A stretch of 64,000 nt of DNA from SG8-39 sp041558415 (GTDB lineage: Bacteria > Pseudomonadota > Gammaproteobacteria > Burkholderiales > SG8-39). Shown in pieces: positions 1-7,877 of this stretch. The DNA lies in contig JBFFEY010000006.1 in the NCBI GenBank assembly GCA_041558415.1, forward strand, positions 37,978 to 101,977. Reading direction: 5' to 3'. The notes under the pieces are model-generated. The model made no database searches, was not told the origin of the DNA, and worked only from the letters and a program-made list of their open reading frames with translations. Made by a program: the position numbers and the translations under genes. How positions within the stretch are numbered: position 1 is the first letter of the stretch; each line of letters starts with the position of its first letter.

Positions 1-608
1 ACGGACGCACGGCCTGTAGACGCAGCGGCATGCGCACCTCCGGCGCGGAACTTGCTCGGCGCGAAACGTCCGCCAAGGTAGCCGACGATGCCGGCGCCGA
101 CGACGATCGCGGGAAACGGCAGCTTGAGCGCAAAGATGGCGACGAAGGCGGCGACCGCGATCGACCACAGCCATGCGTTTTTCAGCGCGCGCGAGCCGAT
201 GCGGATCGCGGCGGCGACGACGATGGCGGTCACCGCCGGCTTGATGCCGTAGAACAGGCCGGCGACGAGCGGCACGTCGCCATAGGCGAGGTAGATCCAC
301 GACAGCAGCACGAGGATGAACACCGAGGGCAGCACGAAAAGCCCCCCGGCGGCGAGCCCGCCCCAGGTCCGGTGCATCAGCCAGCCGATGTAGGTGGCGA
401 GCTGCTGCGCTTCCGGGCCGGGCAGCACCATGCAGTAATTGAGCGCGTGCAGGAAGCGGTTTTCCGAGATCCAGCGGCGCCGCTCCACCAGCTCCTGATG
501 CATGATCGCGATCTGCCCGGTCGGCCCGCCGAAGCTGATGAAGCCGAGCTTGAGCCAAAAGCGCAGCGCCTCGGCGAAGGGCACCGGCTGCGCTGGTTTC
601 TGCGTCAC
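1..608 (-). CDS. chrA: ChrA-type chromate transporter, cut by the window edge
   Basis: This is the N-terminal ~202 codons of a CHR-family membrane protein that exports chromate; the rest lies beyond base 1. Near the start it shows the family signature FGGPTGQIAIMH, followed by RRRWISENRFLHALNYC and LPGPEAQQLATYIGW, which are typical of the first half of ChrA. Several hydrophobic segments follow. The start is taken as GTG at 608, whose last two bases overlap the TGA stop of the upstream ATPase gene (GTGA). This makes it the last gene of a five-gene leftward operon with an oxyanion-type regulator and an ABC importer. Whether it is a full-length or half-size CHR protein cannot be seen. Confidence 0.85.
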   Translation of the reverse strand, partial: MTQKPAQPVPFAEALRFWLKLGFISFGGPTGQIAIMHQELVERRRWISENRFLHALNYCMVLPGPEAQQLATYIGWLMHRTWGGLAAGGLFVLPSVFILVLLSWIYLAYGDVPLVAGLFYGIKPAVTAIVVAAAIRIGSRALKNAWLWSIAVAAFVAIFALKLPFPAIVVGAGIVGYLGGRFAPSKFRAGGAHAAASTGRAS

Positions 609-1381
609 GACTGCTGCCCGAGACTCGGTACGCAAGTATGCGCACCGCCCGCGGTCTCGACGATGTTCACCGACACGCCGTAGAGGCGCGCCAGCGTATC
701 GCTGCGGATCACTTCGCGCGGTGGTCCGAGCGCGAGCGCTCGGCCGTCGGCGATCAGCAGTGCGCGCTGCGCGCAGAGAAAGGCGTGGTCGGGGTCGTGC
801 GTCGAGAAGAGCACGCTGATGCCGTGCGCCGCCAGCTGACGGATCCGCTCGAGCACGCGCACCTGGTTGCCGAAATCGAGGCTCGCGGTCGGCTCGTCCA
901 TCACCAGCAGGCCGGCTTCCTGCGCGAGCGCCCGCGCGATCAGCGTCAGCTGACGCTCGCCGCCCGAGATCTCGGTGAAGGGACGCTCGGCGAGCGCGGC
1001 GATGCCGAGCATCTCGAGCGCCGAATCGGCCCGCGCGCGATCCTGCAGACCAGGCGCACCGAAGGCACCCAGGTGCGCGGTGCGTCCCATCAGCACCATC
1101 TCGCGCACCGAGTAGGCGAAGTAGCCCGCGTGCGCCTGCGGCACGTAGCCGATGCGGCGCGCAATCGCATCGCGCGGAAGGCGCGCGAGCGGCGCGCCGT
1201 CGAGCGCGATCGCACCGGCCTGCGGCGCGAGCAGGCCGAGCAGGGTACGAAACAGCGTCGTCTTGCCGCTGCCGTTCGGCCCCAACACGCAGAGCACCTC
1301 GCCCTCGGCGAGGGCGAAGCCAAAGCCGCGCCCCACGGTGCGGCCAGGAAAGCCGAAGGCGAGATCTTCGACGGCGAGCAT
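605..1381 (-). CDS. ABC importer ATPase, FecE/BtuD type
   Basis: A 258-residue ATP-binding subunit. Walker A is GPNGSGKT (about residues 33-40), the signature is ISGGERQLTLIARAL and Walker B is LLVMDEPTASLD, followed by a switch His in STHD. It should power the BtuC/FecCD-type permease encoded just upstream. The ATG at 1381 shares one base with the permease TGA (TGATG), so the pair is translationally coupled. In-frame codons upstream to 1486 lie inside the permease gene and are not needed. The partner regulator belongs to the molybdate/tungstate class, so an oxyanion cargo is inferred; by fold alone this ATPase could equally serve a siderophore or cobalamin importer. Confidence 0.88.
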   Translation of the reverse strand: MLAVEDLAFGFPGRTVGRGFGFALAEGEVLCVLGPNGSGKTTLFRTLLGLLAPQAGAIALDGAPLARLPRDAIARRIGYVPQAHAGYFAYSVREMVLMGRTAHLGAFGAPGLQDRARADSALEMLGIAALAERPFTEISGGERQLTLIARALAQEAGLLVMDEPTASLDFGNQVRVLERIRQLAAHGISVLFSTHDPDHAFLCAQRALLIADGRALALGPPREVIRSDTLARLYGVSVNIVETAGGAHTCVPSLGQQS

Positions 1382-2388
1382 CACCAGGTCCTGCGCGCAA
1401 CGGCGAACAGCCAGAGGAACACCGGCGTGCCGACCAGCGCGGTCAGCACGCCGGGCGGGATTTCGATTGTCGCCAGCGTGCGGCACAGCAAGTCGACCGC
1501 GAGCAGGAAGGCGGCGCCGATCAGCATCGCAAGCGGCAGCAGGCGGCCGAAGTCGGGCCCGACGATGAGCCGCGCGGCGTGCGGCACGAGCAGGCCCACC
1601 CAGCCGATGATGCCGCTCAGCGCCACCGCTGCGGCGGTCATCAGCGTCGCGGCCGCCACGACGACGGTGCGCAGCCGGCGCGTGTTCACCCCCAGCGCGC
1701 GCGCCTCGTCGTCCGGCAGCGCGAGCAGGTTCATGCGCCAGCGCAGCAGCAGCATCGGCGCGAGCCCGGCCAGCGCGAACGGCGCGGCGATCGCGAGGTC
1801 GGCCGGCGCGACCGCCGCCAGGCTGCCGAGCAGCCAGAAGGTGATTGCCGGCAGCTGGTTGTAGGGGTCGGCCAGATACTTGAGCAGCGCGATCGCCGAG
1901 CCGAGCAGCGTGCCGAGCACCACGCCGGTGAGCACCAGCGCGAGCAGCGGATCGTGGCCGCGCAGGCGTGAGCCGACGCCGTAGACCAGCGCGACGGCCA
2001 GCAGTCCGCCGGCGAAGGCGAAGATCTGGATGCCGAGCACGCCGAGCGACAGGAAGATCGCGAGCACCGCACCCAGCGCCGCGCCGGTCGACACGCCGAG
2101 GATATCGGGCGAGACGAGCGGGTTGCGGAACATGCCCTGATAGGCGGTGCCGGCGGCGGCCAGGGCGGCACCGACCAGCAGTGCGGCGAGCACGCGCGGC
2201 CCGCGCACCTGCAGCACGACGGTCTCGACATTTTGCGCGAGATCGTGCGGACGATCGGTGATGAACGCGCCGAACAAGGTTGCGAGCTCACCGATCGAGA
2301 TCGGATAGCGGCCGACGGCGAAGGCCAGCGCGACGAGCGCCAGCAGCGCAGTCGCCGCCGCAAGATAGGCAAGGACGCGCGCGCTCAT
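1381..2388 (-). CDS. ABC importer permease, BtuC/FecCD family
   Basis: A 335-residue polytopic membrane protein with the FecCD family pattern: VRGPRVLAALLVGAALAAAGTAYQG near residue 65, NPLVSPDILGVSTGAALGA next, and the late GWVGLLVPHAAR motif where the permease contacts the ATPase. About ten hydrophobic helices are visible, the normal number for type II importers. The start ATG at 2388 overlaps the TGA of the binding-protein gene by four bases (ATGA). In the Haemophilus MolBCA system a permease of this family carries molybdate and tungstate, so such a cargo is possible. The gene order here favours that, but substrate identity is inference. Confidence 0.9.
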   Translation of the reverse strand: MSARVLAYLAAATALLALVALAFAVGRYPISIGELATLFGAFITDRPHDLAQNVETVVLQVRGPRVLAALLVGAALAAAGTAYQGMFRNPLVSPDILGVSTGAALGAVLAIFLSLGVLGIQIFAFAGGLLAVALVYGVGSRLRGHDPLLALVLTGVVLGTLLGSAIALLKYLADPYNQLPAITFWLLGSLAAVAPADLAIAAPFALAGLAPMLLLRWRMNLLALPDDEARALGVNTRRLRTVVVAAATLMTAAAVALSGIIGWVGLLVPHAARLIVGPDFGRLLPLAMLIGAAFLLAVDLLCRTLATIEIPPGVLTALVGTPVFLWLFAVARRTW

Positions 2389-3419
2389 TGCGGCGGCCGC
2401 ACGCCCGGCTCGCCAAGCAGCGCGTCGAGCTGCGCATCGCTCGGCGCGCGGTGATAGAAGCGGCGGTGAAACTCGACCACCTTCTGACGCAGGTCGAGAT
2501 CGGCGAACGCCTGCGGGTAGAGCAGCTGCCCCGCCCACCAGGCGCCGAGCAGGCGGTTCGGTCCGGGTGGGAAGTCGAACCAGCCGAAGGGCAGCTTTGG
2601 CGAGAGGTAGAGTCGGCGCTGTGCCACCGCGTCGACTGCGCGCCAGAGCGGGTCATTCCAGGCGCGCGCCCAGAAATTGGGATCAGTGGTGAGGATCACC
2701 GCCGGGTTCCAGAGCAGCACCTGCTCGGGTGACACGGTGACGAGGCCGGCGCGCGCCTCGGCGGCGACGTTCTCGGCGCCGAGCAGCTCCAGCACCTCGA
2801 CGTTGATCGAGCCCCGGCCACCGGTCTGCAGCCCGGCAGGCCCGCGACCGTAGTACACGCGCGGCCGCTCGGCGACCGGCACGCGCGCCACGCGCGCCTT
2901 GATGTCGGCGAGCTCGTGCTCGAACCAGGTGGCAAGGGCGTCGGCGGCCGCTGCGTCGCCGCTCAGGCGGCCCAGGGTGCGCAACGTCGCCGGCGTCGCC
3001 TCGAGCCGTCCGTCGAAAAGCGCGTAGGGGATGCCGGTCTGCGCCTGAACGCGCTCGGCAAGCGACGCGTAGCTGCCGGCGACGAAGCCGACGTCGACGA
3101 TGAGGTCCGGCCGCGCACGCAGCACCACCTCGACGTTTGCCGTGTTGCCGCGGCCGGTGAGGCGGCCGAGCTCGGGCAGCGCCGCGGCGCGCACATCGAA
3201 GAACGCGGCCTCGCGCGGGCGCAGCGCGCGCGTCCAGCCGAGCAGCTTCGCGGGCGCGATGGCGTACAGCAGCACGCTCGCCGGCGGGCCGGCGGTGTAG
3301 ACGCGCTCGACGCGCGCCGGCACAGGGATCGTGCGACCGGTGGCGTCGACGAGCGGTGCCTGTGCGAGCGCCAGTGCCGGGACCAGCAGCAGGGGCAGGA
3401 CGCCGTGCAGGACGCTCAT
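2385..3419 (-). CDS. periplasmic binding protein of a BtuCD/FecCD-type importer
   Basis: A 344-residue secreted binding protein. The first ~21 residues form a signal peptide (MSVLHGVLPLLLVPALALAQA). The mature part has the PBP2/TroA-like helical fold pattern: NVEVVLRARPDLIVDVG, then GRLSGDAAAADALATWFEHEL, then PRVYYGRG and VSPEQVLLWNPAVILTT. It presents the ligand to the permease and ATPase encoded downstream. The ATG at 3419 overlaps the regulator TGA (ATGA), so four genes are chained. Families with this fold bind haem, cobalamin, siderophores or, in MolA, molybdate/tungstate; residues that would decide cannot be judged by eye. Confidence 0.85.
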   Translation of the reverse strand: MSVLHGVLPLLLVPALALAQAPLVDATGRTIPVPARVERVYTAGPPASVLLYAIAPAKLLGWTRALRPREAAFFDVRAAALPELGRLTGRGNTANVEVVLRARPDLIVDVGFVAGSYASLAERVQAQTGIPYALFDGRLEATPATLRTLGRLSGDAAAADALATWFEHELADIKARVARVPVAERPRVYYGRGPAGLQTGGRGSINVEVLELLGAENVAAEARAGLVTVSPEQVLLWNPAVILTTDPNFWARAWNDPLWRAVDAVAQRRLYLSPKLPFGWFDFPPGPNRLLGAWWAGQLLYPQAFADLDLRQKVVEFHRRFYHRAPSDAQLDALLGEPGVRPPQ

Positions 3420-4462
3420 GCCTGCGCGCGCGCCGGCTTGCGCCCGGCGCCACGCCGGATCCACGACAGCGCGGCGGATATCGATTCGCGTTCCCCCGCC
3501 CGCGTCGGGTCGTATCCGGGAAGCCGCCGCACGCGCCGCGCGAAATCCGCACTGCGCAGCGCGCGCTCGAGCCCCTGCATGCCGGCGCTGCGCAGCGCAT
3601 GGCGCGAAATCGCGAGGAAGTAGCGCTCGGTCGCGAGGTGCACGAAATCGAGCCCAAGACGAGCCGCGGCGGCGCGCAGGCCAAAGCCGGCATCGGCACG
3701 CCCTGCGGCGACTTCCTCCGCGATGCCGAGTTCGGAGAGCGCTTGACCGCGCCCGGCGGGACCCGGTCGACCCGCGAAGCGCACCCCCGGCCGTGCCAGG
3801 TCGTCGACGCCGCGAATGCGCGCCCCGGGGCGCACGATCAGGCCCTGCTCGCGCATCACGAAATGCAGAAGCTGGTGCTTGCGCGGCACCAGCCAGCGAC
3901 CCAGGGCTGCCGCCGCCGCGGCCGCGCGCGGTAACGCGTCGGCGACGTGGAAGCCGGCGACATCGCAGGCAGCGGCCGAGAGCGCCTCGAGGCATTCGTC
4001 TGCGCCGTGCACCTGAATCTCGAGCTCGAGGTTGCCGCGGCAGGCGGCTTCGAGCTCGGCCAACGCCAGGTCGTGGCTCGCATACAGTACGAGACGGGGC
4101 CGTACGCCGGGCAGCGCGTCGGCGATGAGCGCCGGGATCTCCGTGCGCAGGCGCTCGAAGGGCACGCCAAGGCTGCGCCGCACGCGCGCGTCGGCCTCGA
4201 GGATCCTGCGACCCAGCGGACTCAGGCTCGCGCGACGCCCGCGCTGCATGTCGACGAGCGGTGCGCCGAACAGCCGCGCGCCGTCGCCCAGCGCGCCCCA
4301 GGCCGCGCGGTAGGACACGCCTGCGCGCTCGGCCGCTTCCCGGAGCGAGCCGGCCTGCGCCAGCTCGGCCAGCAGCCTGAGCAGCCTGCGCCCGCGCTCG
4401 CGCGGGAAGTCGCGTCCCGCCAGCCAGGCGAGGTCGAACTCGACGCTGAAACCCGTATGCAT
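3416..4462 (-). CDS. ModE-like regulator fused to a molybdate-binding-like (PBP_like) sensor domain
   Basis: A 348-residue one-component regulator. Residues ~15-100 form a ModE/LysR-type winged helix (LLAELAQAGSLREAAERAGVSYRAAWGAL). Residues ~120-330 resemble the PBP_like/COG1910 domain, with LVLYASHDLALAEL, VAAGRADAGFGLRAAAARLGLDFV and ATERYFLAI. In this family the C-terminal domain is a cytoplasmic relative of molybdate-binding proteins and should sense molybdate or tungstate. The usual RQRGSGTR ligand loop is shortened and changed here (FAGRPGPAGRG), so ligand preference may differ. It leads a leftward operon with the ABC importer and chrA and is divergent from tupBCA across an 83-bp gap, so it probably controls both. 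Confidence 0.8.
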   Translation of the reverse strand: MHTGFSVEFDLAWLAGRDFPRERGRRLLRLLAELAQAGSLREAAERAGVSYRAAWGALGDGARLFGAPLVDMQRGRRASLSPLGRRILEADARVRRSLGVPFERLRTEIPALIADALPGVRPRLVLYASHDLALAELEAACRGNLELEIQVHGADECLEALSAAACDVAGFHVADALPRAAAAAAALGRWLVPRKHQLLHFVMREQGLIVRPGARIRGVDDLARPGVRFAGRPGPAGRGQALSELGIAEEVAAGRADAGFGLRAAAARLGLDFVHLATERYFLAISRHALRSAGMQGLERALRSADFARRVRRLPGYDPTRAGERESISAALSWIRRGAGRKPARAQA

Positions 4463-4545
4463 ATGCGTGCCTATTTAAGACTCAGAGAATGGCGCTGTAA
4501 AGTCACTTTGCGGGGCCACGGTATGAATGTAAATGCATAAGAACG
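4463..4545. promoter_or_regulatory. divergent control region between the regulator and tupB
   Basis: An 83-bp gap that must hold both promoters. It is noticeably less GC-rich than its flanks. The heptamer ATGCATA occurs twice in the same orientation, at 4457-4463 over the regulator start codon and at 4533-4539 just before tupB, about 76 bp apart. This could be a paired operator, but no consensus for this regulator class was recognised and no clear ModE box is present. Confidence 0.35.
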
Positions 4546-5241
4546 ATGCTTGATGCGATGGTTGCGGGCCTCGCCCTGGTCGCGACGCTCGACCTGCGGC
4601 TGTGGCAGATCATCGGGCTCTCCCTCGCGGTGAGCCTGTCGGCGGTCGCGCTCGCCGCCCTGGTCGGCCTGCCGCTCGGCGCGGCGCTCGCGGTGGGGCG
4701 TTTCCGCGGCCGCCAGGGGGTCATCGTCGTGCTAAACGCGCTGATGGGGCTGCCGCCCGTGGTGGTCGGGCTTGCCATCTACCTGCTGCTCTCGCGCGCC
4801 GGGCCGCTCGGCGAGCTGGGGCTGCTGTTCACGCCGGGCGCGATGATCATCGCCCAGACCGTGCTCGTGTTGCCGATCATCGCCGCGCTGACCCGCCAGG
4901 CGGTGGAGGACGCCTGGCGCGAGTACGAGGAGCAGCTGCGCTCGCTGGGCGTCGACGACCTGCGTGCCGCGCTCACCGTGCTGTGGGACATCCGATTCTC
5001 GCTCGTCACAGCGGTGCTCGCGGGGCTCGGGCGCGCGAGTGCCGAGGTCGGCGCGGTGATGATCGTCGGCGGCAACATCGATGGCGTGACGCGCGTGATG
5101 ACCACCGCAATCGCGCTTGAGACCTCGAAGGGCGACCTGCCGCTCGCGCTCGGCCTCGGCCTGGTGCTCATCGCGATCGTGCTCGCGCTGAATGCGGGGG
5201 CACACCTGATCCGGCAAGCGGCGGAGCGCAGACACGGATGA
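4546..5241 (+). CDS. tupB: tungstate ABC transporter permease TupB
   Basis: A 231-residue inner-membrane permease with five to six hydrophobic helices. It has the MGLPPVVVGLAIYLLLSRAGPLGELGLLFTP block typical of TupB and an ATPase-coupling EAA-like loop (EYEEQLRSLGVDDLRAA). The late segment GRASAEVGAVMIVGGNIDGVTRVMTTAIALETSKGDLPLALGLG is strongly characteristic of the family. It forms the tungstate channel with TupC and receives ligand from TupA. It is the first gene rightward of the divergent control region, and its TGA overlaps the tupC ATG (ATGA). Length is normal for the family. Confidence 0.93.
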   Translation: MLDAMVAGLALVATLDLRLWQIIGLSLAVSLSAVALAALVGLPLGAALAVGRFRGRQGVIVVLNALMGLPPVVVGLAIYLLLSRAGPLGELGLLFTPGAMIIAQTVLVLPIIAALTRQAVEDAWREYEEQLRSLGVDDLRAALTVLWDIRFSLVTAVLAGLGRASAEVGAVMIVGGNIDGVTRVMTTAIALETSKGDLPLALGLGLVLIAIVLALNAGAHLIRQAAERRHG

Positions 5242-5948
5242 ACGGCATCCTGCCGCTGCGCCTCGAAGGCCTGACGTTCGCCGCTGGCGGGCGGACGATC
5301 ATCGAGCGCCTCAACCTGACGCTCGAGGCCGGCGCGAGCACGATCATCCTCGGCGCGAACGGCGCGGGGAAGAGCGTCCTCATGCGGCTCATGCACGGCC
5401 TGCTCGCGCCAACCACGGGACGCGTGACCTGGAGCGCGCCGCGCGCGCGCCGGCGTCAGGCGATGGTATTCCAGCGTCCGGTGATGCTGCGCCGGAGTGC
5501 GCTGGCGAACGTCGACTACGCGCTCGAGGTCGCCGGCGTCGACGCGACCGAGCGCAGGCGGATCGCGCGCGAGGCGCTTGCCGAGGTCGGCCTTGCGCGC
5601 ATCGCCGACCGCCCGGCACGCGTGCTCTCCAGCGGCGAGCAGCAGCGCCTTGCACTCGCACGCGCCTGGGCGCTGCACCCGGAGGTGCTGTTCCTGGACG
5701 AGCCGACCGCCAACCTCGATCCCAGTGCGACGCGCGAGATCGAGGCGGTGATCCGCGCCTTCGACGCGGCGGGCACCAAGATCGTCATGTCGACGCACAG
5801 CCTCGGCCAGGTGCGCCGCCTGGGCGACGAGGTCATCTTCCTGCATGAGGGCCGCATTGCCGAACGCGCTCCGGTAGATGTCTTTTTCAAGCGACCGGCT
5901 TCCACGGAGGCGGCGGCCTTCATCCGCGGAGAATTGCCGTGGGCCTGA
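5238..5948 (+). CDS. tupC: tungstate ABC transporter ATPase TupC
   Basis: A 236-residue ATPase with Walker A GANGAGKS (about residues 41-48), signature LSSGEQQRLALARAW, Walker B VLFLDEPTANLD and switch His in STHSLGQ. It energises TupB. It starts at ATG 5238 inside the tupB stop and runs 10 bases into tupA, so the three tup genes are a single translational unit. The order permease-ATPase-binding protein is a little unusual, since tupA often comes first. Confidence 0.93.
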   Translation: MNGILPLRLEGLTFAAGGRTIIERLNLTLEAGASTIILGANGAGKSVLMRLMHGLLAPTTGRVTWSAPRARRRQAMVFQRPVMLRRSALANVDYALEVAGVDATERRRIAREALAEVGLARIADRPARVLSSGEQQRLALARAWALHPEVLFLDEPTANLDPSATREIEAVIRAFDAAGTKIVMSTHSLGQVRRLGDEVIFLHEGRIAERAPVDVFFKRPASTEAAAFIRGELPWA

Positions 5949-6742
5949 AGAGAATCCTGCTCGCTGTCGCGCTTGCGGCGGCGACGAGTGTCGCGGCCGA
6001 GGATCGCTACATCGTCGTCTCGTCGACCACGTCGACCGAGAACTCGGGTCTGTACAGGCATCTCCTGCCGATGTTCAGGGAGAAGACCGGCATCGAGGTG
6101 CGCGTCGTCGCGCAGGGCACCGGGCAGGCGCTCGACATGGGTCGACGCGGCGACTGCGACGTCGTGTTCGTGCACAACCGCAACGCGGAGCTGAAGATGG
6201 TGCAGGCGGGCTGGTTCGTGAATCGCCGCGATGTGATGTACAACGATTTCGTCATCGTCGGCCCGCAGACGGACCCCGCCGGCGTGAGGGGCATGAAGGA
6301 CGCCGCGGCGGCAATGCGCAAGATCGCCGCGGCGAAAGCGCCGTTCGCCTCGCGCGGCGACAAGAGCGGGACGCACGCCGCTGAATTGCGCCTGTGGAAG
6401 ACGGCAGGGGTGGAACCGGCCGGCGCCTGGTACCGGGAGACCGGCTCGGGCATGGGCGCGACGCTGAACACGGCCTCCGGCATGAACGCCTATGCGCTTA
6501 GCGACCGTGGCAGCTGGCTGTCGTTCAGAAATCGCGGCGAATTGGGCGTCCTGGTCGAGGGCGATGCGCGCCTGTTCAACCAGTACGGTGCGATGCTGGT
6601 GAATCCCGCGAAGCACCCGCACGCGAAAGCGGACCTGGGCCGGAGGTTCATCGAATGGCTGGTCTCGGCGGACGGGCAAGCGGCGATCGGCGGCTATACG
6701 ATCGGGGGCGAGCAGCTCTTCTTTCCCAACGCGACGAGGTGA
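5939..6742 (+). CDS. tupA: tungstate-binding protein TupA
   Basis: A 267-residue periplasmic binding protein with a signal peptide in the first ~20 residues. The ligand-loop motif is SSTTSTENSGL, the TupA TTTS-type signature. It continues with GTGQALDMGRRGDCDVVFVHNR, VMYNDFVIVGPQTDPAG, SRGDKSGTHAAEL and ETGSGMGATLNTASGMNAYALSDRG, all hallmarks of high-affinity tungstate binders rather than ModA. The start chosen is GTG at 5939, which overlaps the end of tupC by 10 bases. It captures tungstate for TupBC and so supplies the cofactor genes downstream. Confidence 0.93.
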   Translation: MGLKRILLAVALAAATSVAAEDRYIVVSSTTSTENSGLYRHLLPMFREKTGIEVRVVAQGTGQALDMGRRGDCDVVFVHNRNAELKMVQAGWFVNRRDVMYNDFVIVGPQTDPAGVRGMKDAAAAMRKIAAAKAPFASRGDKSGTHAAELRLWKTAGVEPAGAWYRETGSGMGATLNTASGMNAYALSDRGSWLSFRNRGELGVLVEGDARLFNQYGAMLVNPAKHPHAKADLGRRFIEWLVSADGQAAIGGYTIGGEQLFFPNATR

Positions 6743-6743
6743 C

Positions 6744-7091
6744 ATGACGCGCTATCGCGGTCTGACGCTGCGCATTCTCGGCCGGGTCGGCCCGCCGGCG
6801 ATGGGTCCGGGCAAAGCCGAGCTGATCGAGCGCATCGCGCAGACCGGGTCGATCTCCGCGGCCGCGCGCGCGATGGGCATGTCGTATCGCCGCGCCTGGC
6901 AGCTCGTCGAGGCGCTGAACGCGGCCTACAAGTCTCCCGTCGTGGTCACGGCGGTGGGGGGTGAGAAGGGCGGCGGCGCGCGCGTGACGCCGCACCGCCG
7001 GCGGCTCGCCGCGGCGTTCCGCGCGATGGAAGCAAAAGCGTCGAAAGCGATCGCCGCCGACCTGAAGCGCTTCGCACGCCGCTTGCGCTGA
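6744..7091 (+). CDS. stand-alone ModE N-terminal-type DNA-binding protein
   Basis: A 115-residue protein made only of the winged-helix domain of ModE: GKAELIERIAQTGSISAAARAMGMSYRRAWQLVEALN, then a Gly-rich wing (GGEKGGGARVTPHRRRL). It lacks the Mop/TOBE domains that bind molybdate in full ModE, so it either responds to metal indirectly or acts with another sensor. It begins one base after the tupA stop, so it is cotranscribed with tupBCA. A ModE-like box lies immediately downstream at 7098-7122, a likely target. Confidence 0.85.
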   Translation: MTRYRGLTLRILGRVGPPAMGPGKAELIERIAQTGSISAAARAMGMSYRRAWQLVEALNAAYKSPVVVTAVGGEKGGGARVTPHRRRLAAAFRAMEAKASKAIAADLKRFARRLR

Positions 7092-7097
7092 GCGGGT

Positions 7098-7122
7098 TCG
7101 CTATATTCTGTGATATACAACG
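7098..7122. promoter_or_regulatory. ModE-like operator
   Basis: The sequence CGCTATAT, six bases, then ATATACAACG forms an imperfect inverted repeat resembling the ModE/Mo-box half-site CGNTATAT. It sits between the stand-alone ModE-like gene and the TauE/SafE gene, in a short AT-rich patch of an otherwise GC-rich locus. If it is an operator, the transporter start should be GTG 7128 rather than GTG 7110, which lies inside the box. Confidence 0.5.
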
Positions 7123-7127
7123 GGGTC

Positions 7128-7877
7128 GTGGATGATCCAATCCTGTTCGTGCTCGCGGCCGGCATGCTGCTTGCCTCCTTCGTCTACGCCTCCGTGGGCC
7201 ACGGCGGCGCCTCGGCGTATCTGGCGGCGATGGCGCTCGCCGGCGTGGCGCCCACCGAGATGCGCCCGGTCGCGCTTTCGCTCAACGTCATCGTGTCCAC
7301 GCTCGCGACGTGGAAATTCTGGCGCGCGGGACACTTCCGCTGGCGCCTGTTCTGGCCGTTTGCCGCGATCTCCATCCCCTTCGCCTATCTGGGCGGCGCC
7401 CTCACGCTGCCCGGTGCGGCCTACAAAATCCTGGTGGGCCTGGTGCTCGGCTATGCGGGCTGGCAGCTGTGGCGCAGCTACCGCGCAGGCGAGGAGATGC
7501 GCGAAGTGCGCGCGCCTGCGGTGCCGCTCGCCATGGCGATCGGTGCTGCGATGGGACTGCTCTCCGGACTCACCGGCGTGGGCGGCGGGATCTTCCTCAG
7601 TCCCTTGCTGCTGATGCTCGGCTGGGCGGGGACCAAGCAGACCTCGGCGGTGGCCGCGCCGTTCATTCTGGTAAATTCGATCGCCGGCCTCGCCGCCGGA
7701 TTCGTCGCCGGCACCGCTGAACTGCCCGCGTCGGTTGGCCTGCTCGGCGTGGCGGTACTCGCGGGCGGCTGGCTCGGAGCGGAATACGGCAGCCGGCGCT
7801 TGACCAATCCCGTGGTGCGCCGCTTCCTCGCGGTCGTGCTCGGCGTTGCAGGGGCCAAGATGGTGCTCGTAGTATGA
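7128..7877 (+). CDS. TauE/SafE (TSUP) family anion transporter
   Basis: About 249 residues with eight hydrophobic segments and the duplicated TSUP pattern: SVGHGGASAYLAAMALAG near the start and GLLSGLTGVGGGIFLSPLLLMLGW in the second half. Family members move sulfite, sulfoacetate, organosulfonates or other anions. Its place between a ModE-like gene and mobB, overlapping mobB by ATGA, suggests a role with molybdate, tungstate or a competing sulfur oxyanion; this is inference from context. GTG 7128 is preferred so that the ModE-like box stays upstream; GTG 7110 would add six residues. Confidence 0.85.
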   Translation: MDDPILFVLAAGMLLASFVYASVGHGGASAYLAAMALAGVAPTEMRPVALSLNVIVSTLATWKFWRAGHFRWRLFWPFAAISIPFAYLGGALTLPGAAYKILVGLVLGYAGWQLWRSYRAGEEMREVRAPAVPLAMAIGAAMGLLSGLTGVGGGIFLSPLLLMLGWAGTKQTSAVAAPFILVNSIAGLAAGFVAGTAELPASVGLLGVAVLAGGWLGAEYGSRRLTNPVVRRFLAVVLGVAGAKMVLVV

